A program made the translations under genes and the position numbers. Of a DNA stretch of 57,226 bases, positions 9,388 to 16,821 are shown piece after piece. Numbering within the stretch: position 1 is the stretch's first letter; every line of letters starts with the position of its first letter. Under the pieces are notes generated by a model. It worked only from the letters and a program-made list of their open reading frames with translations, was not told where the DNA came from and did no database searches. Source of the stretch: JAEZVV01 sp036652035 (GTDB lineage: Bacteria; Pseudomonadota; Gammaproteobacteria; Burkholderiales; Burkholderiaceae_F); contig JAVVWR010000011.1 of the NCBI GenBank assembly GCA_036652035.1, forward strand, positions 1 to 57,226. The letters are read 5' to 3'.

Positions 9388-10140
9388 TCAGCGCCGGTAG
9401 TAGACCCCGCCCAAGCCAGTGTCCACCGCGCGCCGCAGCGCATCGGTGTTGTCGATCGCAACGCCATCGCGCACGCGATCGGAGTCCACCACGCCCAGCT
9501 CGCGGTCGGTGAGCGCCAAGCGCGCCACCGGCGGCGTGTCGCTGCGCGGGTAGATGACAAACAAGGTGTTGCGGTCCCACCAGGCCTCGAAGTCGGCCAC
9601 CGCCAGAACGAAGTGGCCGGCCGAGGGGTCGGCGATATAGACCCGACCTTCGCGCACGCCGCGAACCACCACGAAGTGCTTGAAGCCGCCGTAATCGATT
9701 GGAACGATCGCCGGGTCCTTGAGCTTGGCCAGATCGGCCACGCTGCCGCGAAAGCCCTGGCTCTCAAGTCCGAGCGAGGCGACATAGCGCTTCATGTCGA
9801 GCAGGCTAAAGCCGCGGCGGGCGACGATCTTGTCCTTCTCGCCTTTCTCGAGCATGCCCTCCATCGCCTGCTGCTCGGAGACTGTCAGACCCAGGTGGCT
9901 TTGCAGGATGGTGGTGAGCGCGGCCGAGCCGCACGAATAGTCGTAGGCCTGGCGAACGATGTTGGCGTACTTGAATTCCGACTGCGGCGTGAGCGTGACG
10001 GGCTCCGAGATCGGGCCCCCGCCCACGATCGACAAGGGCAACTGAAACTGATCCCGCGGCTGGACTTGCGGCGGATGCGTCTCGGTCACACCCAACAGAA
10101 CCACGAGCGAGCCGACCACGCCGATCAAAAGCTGCAACAT
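9388..10140 (-). CDS. membrane-anchored C39-family cysteine peptidase
   Basis: Papain-like peptidase of family C39, 250 residues. The ATG at 10140 starts a single N-terminal hydrophobic segment (LLIGVVGSLVVLLGV) that would place the enzyme in the periplasm. The active-site pattern is complete: Q64 (oxyanion hole), C70 in Y-D-Y-S-C-G-S-A-A-L, H155 in G-G-F-K-H-F-V-V-V, and D171 in V-Y-I-A-D-P. There is no ABC transporter domain, unlike bacteriocin exporters. This matches the stand-alone C39 proteins of the Fap (FapD) and Fil clusters. Its neighbours are five exported small proteins with a double-glycine-leader-like motif and a barrel gene. Odd point: its own C-terminal tail contains L-T-D-R-E-L-G-V-V-D, resembling the substrate motif. 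Confidence 0.88.
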   Translation of the reverse strand: MLQLLIGVVGSLVVLLGVTETHPPQVQPRDQFQLPLSIVGGGPISEPVTLTPQSEFKYANIVRQAYDYSCGSAALTTILQSHLGLTVSEQQAMEGMLEKGEKDKIVARRGFSLLDMKRYVASLGLESQGFRGSVADLAKLKDPAIVPIDYGGFKHFVVVRGVREGRVYIADPSAGHFVLAVADFEAWWDRNTLFVIYPRSDTPPVARLALTDRELGVVDSDRVRDGVAIDNTDALRRAVDTGLGGVYYRR

Positions 10141-10180
10141 CCATCCCCTCCCGAATTTCCTTGCCGCATCGCTGCTCGCC

Positions 10181-10648
10181 TCAATCCGCCCACATCCTGA
10201 CCTGGCCGCGCATCGAGAGCATTCCGTCGATCTCGAAGCGGCCCAGGTTGCCGGTGATTGGTCCCCGGGGGTCGGTTTGTGCACTCATCGATTCAAAGCC
10301 GAAGTGGCCGAAGCGCAGATAGCCGGGCAGGGTCACGGCGAGGTAATCGCCACCGTCGGGCTTTTGCGCTACATCAATGAGAACCGCAAACATATCCATG
10401 CTACCGCGCAGATTCTTGACCACCAGATACTGTTGTTGGCCCCCCACATGAAATCCGACGCTCAAGCGGCTGTCGGTCACCGGGGTCGGATTATTGGGAT
10501 CGTTGAGCCGCAGGCTCACGGCAAAGCCGACACCGTCGCGCCCACTCACGGCAGCCAGGGTTTCATCGTCGAGCGGCTCAAGCGCGAAGGCCGGCGCGGC
10601 AGTCGCGGCGCAGACGATGAGAGCGAAGGCGAACAGGATTCGGCGCAT
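10181..10648 (-). CDS. exported small protein with L.D..L..VSG motif (cluster protein E)
   Basis: Secreted protein of 155 residues. A clear signal peptide (cut after A-P-A-F-A) is followed at once by L-E-P-L-D-D-E-T-L-A-A-V-S-G-R-D-G, the motif shared by the cluster, then a beta-rich region. It ends F-E-I-D-G-M-L-S-M-R-G-Q-V-R-M-W-A-D, similar to the tails of the two proteins encoded at 12333-12788 and 12910-13637. The ATG lies 4 bases after the upstream stop, so translation is probably coupled. The domain probably belongs to the DUF6160-like group; function unknown. I infer a minor subunit or substrate of the C39 peptidase. Confidence 0.8.
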   Translation of the reverse strand: MRRILFAFALIVCAATAAPAFALEPLDDETLAAVSGRDGVGFAVSLRLNDPNNPTPVTDSRLSVGFHVGGQQQYLVVKNLRGSMDMFAVLIDVAQKPDGGDYLAVTLPGYLRFGHFGFESMSAQTDPRGPITGNLGRFEIDGMLSMRGQVRMWAD

Positions 10649-10652
10649 CGCT

Positions 10653-11528
10653 CTAGGGCCGGAACTTGACGTCCATGAACTGGATCTGAATGCCGCGGAT
10701 GCGGCTCGAACCCAGATCCAGATTGCCGCTCACGTCGCTCTGGAACATCACGCGATCGACGCTGATCATTCCGGTCGGAGCGCCCTCCGGCCCGGTCGGC
10801 CAGCCGATGCCGACATGCAGCCGCGGATTGCCATCGGCGCCGGGCTCGACATTCAAAATCCCCGGCTGGCGAGTCACGTCGGCGATCTGCCACGGCGCCG
10901 TCGGCGCGCTGCCATCGGCCGTGGCGGCACCGATCCTGATTCCGCTCACCCACAGCTGCTCGGGCGCGGCGCCGGGCGAATCCCAGCTCGCCGCCGTGCG
11001 CCCGCGCGGCTGAAACAGCAGATCGGCGATCTGGGCGCGAACGCCCAAGCCCCAGGCCGTGCCGTCGCGATCGGTGGGGGTGGACCATTGCGCACCGCCG
11101 CCTTGGACCACCCAATCCCGCATCAAGACCGAGCCGCCATCCTGACTGATGCCGTCGGCATTGACGCCCCAGTCCAGCGCGATGCGCCACCTGGCCGCAC
11201 CGTCGGGGTTGGCCGGAAACGCCAGGATGAAAGCGTCCGCCAGGCCGGGGCGAGCGACGATATCGAGCTTGTAGGGATCGGTGAACTCGCGCAGCGGATC
11301 GTCGCTGCGGCTGGCAAAAAGATGGCTCCACCACACCGAAGCGCTCGATGGCGGCGGCGCGGTGTAGGTGATGCGGGCGTTGCCGCTCAGCTCGAAGTTC
11401 TTGAAGTCGAAACGGAAGCCGTCTTGCGCCGAGACCGCCGCCAGGTCGCCATCGGCGAGCGGCTCAAGCGCCAGCGCGCCGATCGAAAACAGCGCCATCG
11501 CGATCGCAAGCAGGCCACGGCGAATCAA
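10653..11528 (-). CDS. exported protein with L.D..L..VSA motif (cluster protein D), TTG start
   Basis: Exported protein of 291 residues with a signal peptide (M-I-R-R-G-L-L-A-I-A-M-A-L-F), then L-E-P-L-A-D-G-D-L-A-A-V-S-A-Q-D-G, the cluster motif. The first possible start is a TTG at 11528, which lies 1 base beyond the TGA of the upstream gene with GGAGG five bases before it, so I accept it and expect translational coupling. The body is beta-rich and contains D-G-T-A-W-G-L-G-V-R-A-Q-I-A-D-L-L-F; near the end it has L-G-S-S-R-I-R-G-I-Q-I-Q-F-M-D-V. No enzyme motif is visible. Likely a structural or accessory secreted component; function unknown. Confidence 0.78.
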   Translation of the reverse strand: MIRRGLLAIAMALFSIGALALEPLADGDLAAVSAQDGFRFDFKNFELSGNARITYTAPPPSSASVWWSHLFASRSDDPLREFTDPYKLDIVARPGLADAFILAFPANPDGAARWRIALDWGVNADGISQDGGSVLMRDWVVQGGGAQWSTPTDRDGTAWGLGVRAQIADLLFQPRGRTAASWDSPGAAPEQLWVSGIRIGAATADGSAPTAPWQIADVTRQPGILNVEPGADGNPRLHVGIGWPTGPEGAPTGMISVDRVMFQSDVSGNLDLGSSRIRGIQIQFMDVKFRP

Positions 11529-11529
11529 T

Positions 11530-12330
11530 TCAGCCTCCGGGCTTGGGCAGGTTGGGCGGCGCGCCCAGGCCGAGGTTGCCGCCCGCCAATCGGTCGCGCC
11601 AGTTCATCCAGAAGCCCATCGCCGCTTGCGCCTGCGCCACACCGGCAATCGGCGCGTAATTGACCGGCAGCTTGCTCATCGACAGCCAGAAATCGCGGCT
11701 CGGGCCATTGGCGTCACCCGCGCTCAAGGAGCCGATTTGCGACAGCGGCAGGCAGGACGCGGCACAGCTCCCGTCCCAGCGCACGCCGCCGTTGGCTGCG
11801 TTGTTGGAGTCGATCACACCGGCCGCGCCCGCGGCGATCCGCAGCGAGCCGCTCACCGCGGCCAGGTTGACGCCCAGCTCGCCCTTGATGCCACCAAAAC
11901 CGAAACGCGCGCCCACCAGCTCGCGCGTGGCGGCGTTGGCGCCGTTCTTGAAGACGAACTCGAGGTAGGGGTCGGTGATCTGGACGATGCGCTGAGCCTC
12001 GGTGCCGTCGCTGCGCCCGATCCGCAGCAAGGGAATGTCGATATCGGCGCCGCTGCCATTGGCGCCCAAACGCGTGTATTCGCCCAGACGGATGCCGTTG
12101 AGGTTGGCGCTCAACGCAATGTCGGCGCCCAGGGTGACGCGGGTGAAATCCAGCCCGTTGTAGCTGTAATTGCTCGGCTCGAGCAGGCCCTGGCCAGAGA
12201 CCTCGGCGAGCTCGTCGTCAGCGAGCAGTCGGCCTTGCGCCGAGGCCGGCGTGGCAAACATCGCGGCGGCAGCGCACGCGAGCAGGATGACGAGCACCGT
12301 TGTCACCAGGCCATGCCACCGAGTTTTCAT
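11530..12330 (-). CDS. exported protein with L.D.EL..VSGQ motif (cluster protein C)
   Basis: Exported protein of 266 residues. The ATG at 12330, two bases after the upstream stop, opens a signal peptide (VTTVLVILLACAAAAMFA, cleaved near P-A-S-A-Q). The mature N-terminus is G-R-L-L-A-D-D-E-L-A-E-V-S-G-Q-G, the clearest double-glycine-leader look-alike of the set. The rest is glycine-rich and beta-prone with repeating L-G-A-D-I-A-L and N-G-I-R-L-G-E-Y type strands and one pair of cysteines in C-A-A-S-C. It ends in a proline/glycine-rich tail. No known enzyme family is recognised. It sits in the middle of the cluster and is probably co-translated with its neighbours. Confidence 0.78.
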   Translation of the reverse strand: MKTRWHGLVTTVLVILLACAAAAMFATPASAQGRLLADDELAEVSGQGLLEPSNYSYNGLDFTRVTLGADIALSANLNGIRLGEYTRLGANGSGADIDIPLLRIGRSDGTEAQRIVQITDPYLEFVFKNGANAATRELVGARFGFGGIKGELGVNLAAVSGSLRIAAGAAGVIDSNNAANGGVRWDGSCAASCLPLSQIGSLSAGDANGPSRDFWLSMSKLPVNYAPIAGVAQAQAAMGFWMNWRDRLAGGNLGLGAPPNLPKPGG

Positions 12331-12332
12331 GC

Positions 12333-12788
12333 TCAATGCATCCACATCCACACCACGGTTCCGCGGGCATCGACTCGCTGCACGGAAAATGAACCCAACG
12401 AGGCCTTGTTGCCCCCCATCCGCACCGAGCTCAGAGCCGCGGTAACAAGACTCTCCATTGCATCGATCGGCAACCAGGCATGCGAGACCTCGCCTCCCGG
12501 GTAAAAGCCGGGCGTGAGCCCCAAGCCCAACGCCGCCATCGCGCGGCGAAAACTCGCCTCGGCCTGGATCTCGGCCACCAGAATCGTCGCGCCACGGCTA
12601 TGCCAACCGTCGAATGCCATGAAGCCGCCGCGAGCGTCTTCATCGACCCAGCGAAACGAACTCACTTTTACCGTCGTATCGGCCGCCTGCCGCCCTTCGA
12701 CCCGCGCCAGATCGTCGTCGTCGAGCCCTGCCATGGCGGCTGCATCGAACACCAGGCTCAAGGCGAAAAACCAGACGATTTTTTTCAT
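12333..12788 (-). CDS. exported small protein paralogous to the first cluster protein (cluster protein B)
   Basis: Exported protein of 151 residues starting at the ATG at 12788 with signal peptide M-K-K-I-V-W-F-F-A-L-S-L-V-F, then A-G-L-D-D-D-D-L-A-R-V-E-G-R. It is a shorter full-length paralogue of the protein encoded at 12910-13637. V-S-S-F-R-W-V-D-E-D-A-R-G-G matches V-G-S-F-V-Y-T-D-T-D-A-D-G-G there, and the last ~33 residues match almost position for position (V-R-M-G-G-N-K-A-S-L-G-S-F ... D-A-R-G-T-V-V-W-M-W-M-H). It lies downstream of the intrinsic terminator at 12822-12852, so it is probably made at lower level. I infer a minor subunit. The weak ribosome-binding site (C-A-C-G-G) fits that. 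Confidence 0.8.
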   Translation of the reverse strand: MKKIVWFFALSLVFDAAAMAGLDDDDLARVEGRQAADTTVKVSSFRWVDEDARGGFMAFDGWHSRGATILVAEIQAEASFRRAMAALGLGLTPGFYPGGEVSHAWLPIDAMESLVTAALSSVRMGGNKASLGSFSVQRVDARGTVVWMWMH

Positions 12789-12821
12789 CCGTGAGCGACC
12801 CGTCAGGTGACACGACCCGTG

Positions 12822-12852
12822 AAAACGGCAGGTGCCGATGGGGCACCTGCCG
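12822..12852 (-). terminator. intrinsic terminator/attenuator between the first and second cluster genes
   Basis: On the minus strand an 11-base-pair perfect stem (arms 12842-12852 and 12826-12836, 5-base loop) is followed directly by four T residues. It lies 58 bases after the stop of the 12910-13637 gene and about 34 bases before the next ATG. It would end most transcripts after the first gene while letting some read through. Confidence 0.8.
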
Positions 12853-12909
12853 CAGGGCGCAGACAGCCAGGAATGGCCTGGGTCGGCTACGCCAGCCAAG
12901 CCACTTGGC

Positions 12910-13637
12910 TTAGTGCGCCCACATCCAGACCTTGGTGCCGCGCAGGTCGATCTTGTTCATCGCGAACGAACCGAACGAGGCAGCGTTGCCACCCATCTTG
13001 ATGCTGTCGACGCTGGTGCTCAGCAGGCTGTCGTAATTGCGCAGCGACAGATCAGGGAACGCGATCTGGACCACGTCGCCACCGGCGTAGAAGGCGGTGT
13101 TGTTGCCGGCGGTAAGCTTGGCGCCTTCAGCAGCCTGTTGGGCACCCGACAGAGAAGTGTTGGTCGGACCGAAATCGCCCGCGGCGGTCGCCAGACCAAG
13201 ACCACGGAAAGCCGTCACCGCGCTGGCGCTGTTGATGATGTCGATCGTCATCGCCAGCGCACCCTTGAACTTCATGTTGTTGAAGCTGACCGAGCCGCCG
13301 TCGGCATCGGTGTCGGTGTAGACGAACGAGCCAACGTTGATGTTCAGGTCGGCAGCGATCGACACGCCATCCTGGCCGACGGTGTTGCTCAGGTCTTCGT
13401 CGGACACGGCGGTCATGGCGGAAGCGCTGGCAACAGAGCCAACGAGGGCGACAGCAAGGGCANNNNNNNNNNNNNNNNNNNNNNNNNNNNNNNNNNNNNN
13501 NNNNNNNNNNNNNNNNNNNNNNNNNNNNNNNNNNNNNNNNNNNNNNNNNNNNNNNNNNNNNNGGCGGTCATGGCGGAAGCGCTGGCAACAGAGCCAACGA
13601 GGGCGACAGCAAGGGCAATCTTCTTCATCGAAAACAT
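12910..13637 (-). CDS. exported DUF6160-like protein, probable major component (cluster protein A), interrupted by an assembly gap
   Basis: First gene of the cluster. After removing the 100-N gap and one copy of the 55-base duplicate, the frame is continuous and encodes 190 residues: signal peptide M-K-K-I-A-L-A-V-A-L-V-G-S-V-A-S-A-S-A, then M-T-A-V-S-D-E-D-L-S-N-T-V-G-Q-D-G, a beta-rich body, and a tail ending L-R-G-T-K-V-W-M-W-A-H. Two ATGs are possible (13637 and 13628); GGAGAG five bases upstream favours 13637. A strong hairpin with a T-run follows the stop. Being first, having a good ribosome-binding site and being followed by a terminator all fit a major secreted subunit. Function unknown; DUF6160 assignment is from the motif, not a search. 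Confidence 0.82.
13408..13462. repeat. 55-base duplicate flanking the assembly gap (left copy)
   Basis: Identical to 13563-13617 on the other side of the N-run. Together with its partner it marks two contigs that end in the same 55 bases. Confidence 0.95.
13463..13562. other. assembly gap of exactly 100 N
   Basis: A run of 100 unknown bases, a conventional placeholder length. Because the flanking 55 bases are identical, the two sides overlap and the gap probably holds no real sequence; joining them restores a signal peptide and one open frame. Confidence 0.95.
13563..13617. repeat. 55-base duplicate flanking the assembly gap (right copy)
   Basis: Same 55 bases as 13408-13462. The right copy continues into the signal-peptide start codon; the left copy continues into the rest of the gene. 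Confidence 0.95.
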
Positions 13638-14166
13638 GTCTGCTCTCCAGGAGAGAAATGGGGGGGTTGTTGCCTTGCGCATGCCGCCGACTTTTCTTGT
13701 GACGCCCTCCCTGACTACCGACGTCGATCGACTGCAGGCACGGGATGAAAGTTACGGGCGGCCACCACGGGTCACACTATCTCTCGCGGCCAAGGCCTTG
13801 GCCTTGCGTACCGGGAGCCGCAGCGATGACGCCGAACTCGCCCGCGATCACCCTCAGAAAGCGGCGAATTTGCTGCCATGCAGCGCGAACATGACGACCT
13901 TGATCCCTCCCAACTCGCCTCTCAAAACCGAGATTTTCCGCCGCTGCCATGGCGCACCGCCATTGCGGCGCAGCAAAAGCGACGAGGACGTGTGCTCCGG
14001 CGCTTGCGGCGGCGTCGCCCAATCGATTTCGATGCCTTGGCTGTTGGGAAAATGACGCATTCACGGGATCAAGCCCCGTGAAATTTCGCCGTTAAGCGTC
14101 GTTAAGGGTTTTCGGATCCAACACGGGAGCCGCGTGCGAGGGCCCCGCCGCCAGAAAGGCCGGCGC
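13638..14166. other. intergenic region upstream of the exported-protein cluster
   Basis: About 530 bases between the cluster's first gene and the mutL stop. I see no supported gene. It must hold the promoter of the cluster on the minus strand, but I could not pick convincing -35/-10 elements. It also holds the inverted repeat at 14060-14082. Confidence 0.6.
14060..14082 (-). terminator. inverted repeat downstream of mutL, possible terminator
   Basis: Perfect 8-base-pair arms (14060-14067 and 14075-14082) with a 7-base loop, 85 bases past the mutL stop. No T-run follows on the minus strand, so termination activity is uncertain. Confidence 0.4.
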
Positions 14167-16017
14167 TTAGCGGCCGCGCAAAAACAGGCGGTCGAGCTCG
14201 GCGATCGAAAGCGCGACCCAGGTCGGCCGGCCGTGATTGCATTGGTCAGCGCGCTCGGTCGCTTCCATCTGACGCAAGAGCGCGTCCATCTCTTCCAGCG
14301 TGAGACGGCGGTTGGCGCGCACCGCGCCGTGGCAGGCCATGGTGGCGAGAATGTGGTTGCGGTGTTCGGCGAGCACTTGCGAGCCGCCGTATTCGCGCAA
14401 GTCGGCAAGCACGTCTCGCACCAGCTGCGGGCCTTCGGTGTCAGCGGCGGCGGCCACCGCGGCGGGAACCGCGCGCAGCGCGAGCTGGGTGGGTGCGGCG
14501 GGCGCGACGTCAAGCCCGAGCGCGGCGAGCGTCGCGCCATGCTCTTCCAGCGTGGCCATATCGACCGGCTCGACCGAGAAGACCTGCGGAATCAGCAAGC
14601 GCTGCTGCGGCACGGCGGCGGCGTCGAGCTGCTGCTTGAGCTTCTCGTAGACGATGCGCTCGTGAGCGGCGTGCATATCGACCAGCACCAGGCCCTGGTC
14701 GTTCTCGGCCAACACATAGATACCGGCGATCTGAGCCAAGGCGCGCCCGAGCGGCTGTTCGTTGCTGGCCAACGCCGCCCGCGGCGCGGCCGCCGGCGGC
14801 GAGCGGTCGGCCAGCAAGGCGAGGTATTCGGAGACCGGCTGGGCAATGCCGAGCGAGGCCTGCTGCGGCGGCGTCCACGACCGGGCGGCGGGCTCGCCAT
14901 GCAGATTGAATCCGGCCGCCGGCTGCCAGGCGGGTGCAGCCGGCAGTCGATCGAGCGCCGGGCTTGATGCCTGCGGTGCGGTGCCGGCGGCCTGCGCGGC
15001 CTGAACCGCCGGAGCGATCGCCGCCTGCACCGCGTGGAACACGAACTGGTGAACCGCTTGCGAATCGCGGAACCGCAGCTCGCTCTTGGTGGGGTGGACG
15101 TTGACATCGACCCGGGTCGGATCGATGTCGAGAAACACGCAGTACATCGGCTGCGAACTGCCGTGCAACACGTCGGCGTAAGCGGCGCGCACGCCATGAG
15201 CGAGCACCTTGTCGCGCACGTAGCGGCCGTTGACGTAGAAGTACTGGCTGTCGGCGCGGGCGCGCGCCGCCGTCGGCAGACCGACCCAGCCATAGAGGCG
15301 GATTCCGGGCGCTTGCGCCGAAACCTCCCGATGCGCCGGGCCGAAATCGGCCGGCATCAGCTTCAGGGTCCGTTCGTGGCTGCTGGTGATGGGCAGAGCC
15401 AGAATCGTCTTGCCGTTGGCCACCAGCTGAAATTCGACCTGCGGATGAGCCGCGGCGATCCGTTCGATCTGGGTCAGGCAATGCGCCAGCTCGGTCGGCT
15501 CGGAACGCAGAAACTTGCGCCGCGCCGGCGTCTTGAAGAAGAGATCGGCCACCTCGACCCGGGTGCCCTGAGTGCCCGCGGCCGGGCTCACGCCCTGCGA
15601 ATCGATCCGGAACGCGCTCTCGCTCGCCGCGGTGCGCGACACGATGGCGGTGTCGGACACCGACGCGATGGCGGCCAGCGCCTCGCCACGGAAACCTAGC
15701 GAGAGCACCGACTCCAGCTCGATCAGGTTGGCGATCTTGCTGGTGGCGTGACGCGTCAGCGCGAGCGGCAGTTCGTCGGGCGGGATTCCGCCACCGTTGT
15801 CGGCGACCAGGATGCGCTTGATCCCGCCCCCTTCGAGCCGAATCTCGACCCGGGTAGACCCGGCGTCGATCGCGTTTTCCACCAGCTCCTTGACCACCGA
15901 GGCCGGGCGTTCGACCACCTCGCCCGCCGCGATCTGGCTCACGAGTTGGTCGGGCAAGGCCTGGATCGGACGGGAAATCGAGCAGGCCGCGGCAGCGGTT
16001 CCGGAGGTCGGGTTCAT
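14167..16017 (-). CDS. mutL: DNA mismatch repair protein MutL
   Basis: Mismatch-repair ATPase and nicking endonuclease that links MutS to downstream steps. The N-terminal GHKL ATPase is intact: NAIDAG (E in V-E-N-A-I-D-A-G), DNGGGI, and GFRGEAL. After a proline/alanine-rich linker (~residues 345-430) the C-terminal dimerisation domain carries D-M-H-A-A-H-E-R-I-V-Y-E, the DQHA(x)2E(x)4E endonuclease motif with M in place of Q, plus A-C-H-G-A-V-R-A-N and C-N-H-G-R-P-T. So it is of the self-nicking type, unlike E. coli MutL. 616 residues. A TATAAT box lies only seven bases before the ATG. Divergent from the DedA gene. Confidence 0.97.
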   Translation of the reverse strand: MNPTSGTAAAACSISRPIQALPDQLVSQIAAGEVVERPASVVKELVENAIDAGSTRVEIRLEGGGIKRILVADNGGGIPPDELPLALTRHATSKIANLIELESVLSLGFRGEALAAIASVSDTAIVSRTAASESAFRIDSQGVSPAAGTQGTRVEVADLFFKTPARRKFLRSEPTELAHCLTQIERIAAAHPQVEFQLVANGKTILALPITSSHERTLKLMPADFGPAHREVSAQAPGIRLYGWVGLPTAARARADSQYFYVNGRYVRDKVLAHGVRAAYADVLHGSSQPMYCVFLDIDPTRVDVNVHPTKSELRFRDSQAVHQFVFHAVQAAIAPAVQAAQAAGTAPQASSPALDRLPAAPAWQPAAGFNLHGEPAARSWTPPQQASLGIAQPVSEYLALLADRSPPAAAPRAALASNEQPLGRALAQIAGIYVLAENDQGLVLVDMHAAHERIVYEKLKQQLDAAAVPQQRLLIPQVFSVEPVDMATLEEHGATLAALGLDVAPAAPTQLALRAVPAAVAAAADTEGPQLVRDVLADLREYGGSQVLAEHRNHILATMACHGAVRANRRLTLEEMDALLRQMEATERADQCNHGRPTWVALSIAELDRLFLRGR

Positions 16018-16024
16018 CAGTCAA

Positions 16025-16030
16025 ATTATA
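16025..16030 (-). promoter_or_regulatory. candidate -10 box of mutL, implying a near-leaderless mRNA
   Basis: A perfect TATAAT on the minus strand ends seven bases before the mutL ATG, so initiation 6-7 bases downstream would fall at or next to the start codon. The same 14-base block TGGCTTCGTATAAT precedes pgk. No good -35 is visible. Confidence 0.45.
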
Positions 16031-16141
16031 CGAAGCCAGGTCAATTCCGCGCCCCGGAGAAGCCCCTCGCCTCGGCTATGATGCGACGGCAACTCCGCCT
16101 CACGCTGCCACGCGCGGCAGCCCTTCCAGGATCACTTCCCG

Positions 16142-16795
16142 ATGGAATTCCTGCATATGGTCATGGACCTGTTCGTCAATGCGGACCGGTTCCTGATCAA
16201 CGTGGCCAACAATTACGGCGCCTTGATCTATCTGACGCTGTTTGCGATCTTCTTCTCGGAAACCGGCCTGGTCGTGATGGCCTTCCTGCCGGGCGACTCA
16301 CTGCTTTTTGTCGCCGGCGCGGTCGCCGCCACCGGGGCCATGGATGTCGGTGTCCTGATGGCGGTGGTGATCATTGGCGCCTCGCTCGGCAACACGCTCA
16401 ATTACTACATCGGCCGCTGGCTGGGTCGCAAGATCTACGACGGCTCGATCGGCTGGATCGACCAGGCGGCGCTCAAGAAAACCCACGATTTCTACGATCG
16501 CCACGGCGGCAAGACCATCATGCTGGCGCGCTTTATCCCGATCGTTCGCAGCTTTGCGCCCCTGGTCGCGGGAGCGGCCGGCATGCCAATGCAGCGCTTC
16601 CAGTTCTACAGCATCGCCGGCGCGGTGTTGTGGATCATGTCCTTGGTCGGCGGCGGCTACCTGTTTGGCAACATCCCCTTCATCAAGCAGAACCTCAGCC
16701 TGATCCTGGTGGTCGGCATCCTGGCCGCGCTCGGGCCGATCTCGCTGGCGGCCCTGGTTCGCTGGTGGAAGCTGCGCCGCGCGGCGCGCGCCTGA
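16142..16795 (+). CDS. DedA-family membrane protein
   Basis: Integral inner-membrane protein of the DedA/VTT family, members of which act in lipid (undecaprenyl phosphate or phospholipid) translocation and envelope homeostasis. 217 residues. The family pattern is visible: F-S-E-T-G-L-V-V-M-A-F-L-P-G-D-S-L-L-F in the first third and A-R-F-I-P-I-V-R-S-F-A-P-L-V-A-G in the middle, with hydrophobic segments at both ends. The methyltransferase gene begins 26 bases after it in another frame, so the two may form a short operon. Divergent from mutL. Confidence 0.93.
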   Translation: MEFLHMVMDLFVNADRFLINVANNYGALIYLTLFAIFFSETGLVVMAFLPGDSLLFVAGAVAATGAMDVGVLMAVVIIGASLGNTLNYYIGRWLGRKIYDGSIGWIDQAALKKTHDFYDRHGGKTIMLARFIPIVRSFAPLVAGAAGMPMQRFQFYSIAGAVLWIMSLVGGGYLFGNIPFIKQNLSLILVVGILAALGPISLAALVRWWKLRRAARA

Positions 16796-16821
16796 ACACC
16801 CGCTTCGGCCTTCCCGCTCGC

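Noticed and set aside
13408..13617. 55-base direct repeat as a genuine tandem repeat
   Set aside because: The copies sit exactly at the two edges of a 100-N run, as expected for overlapping contig ends.
9388..13637. Bacteriocin (class II) production locus
   Set aside because: The candidate peptides are 150-290 residues with Sec signals, and there is no ABC transporter fused to the C39 domain nor an immunity gene.
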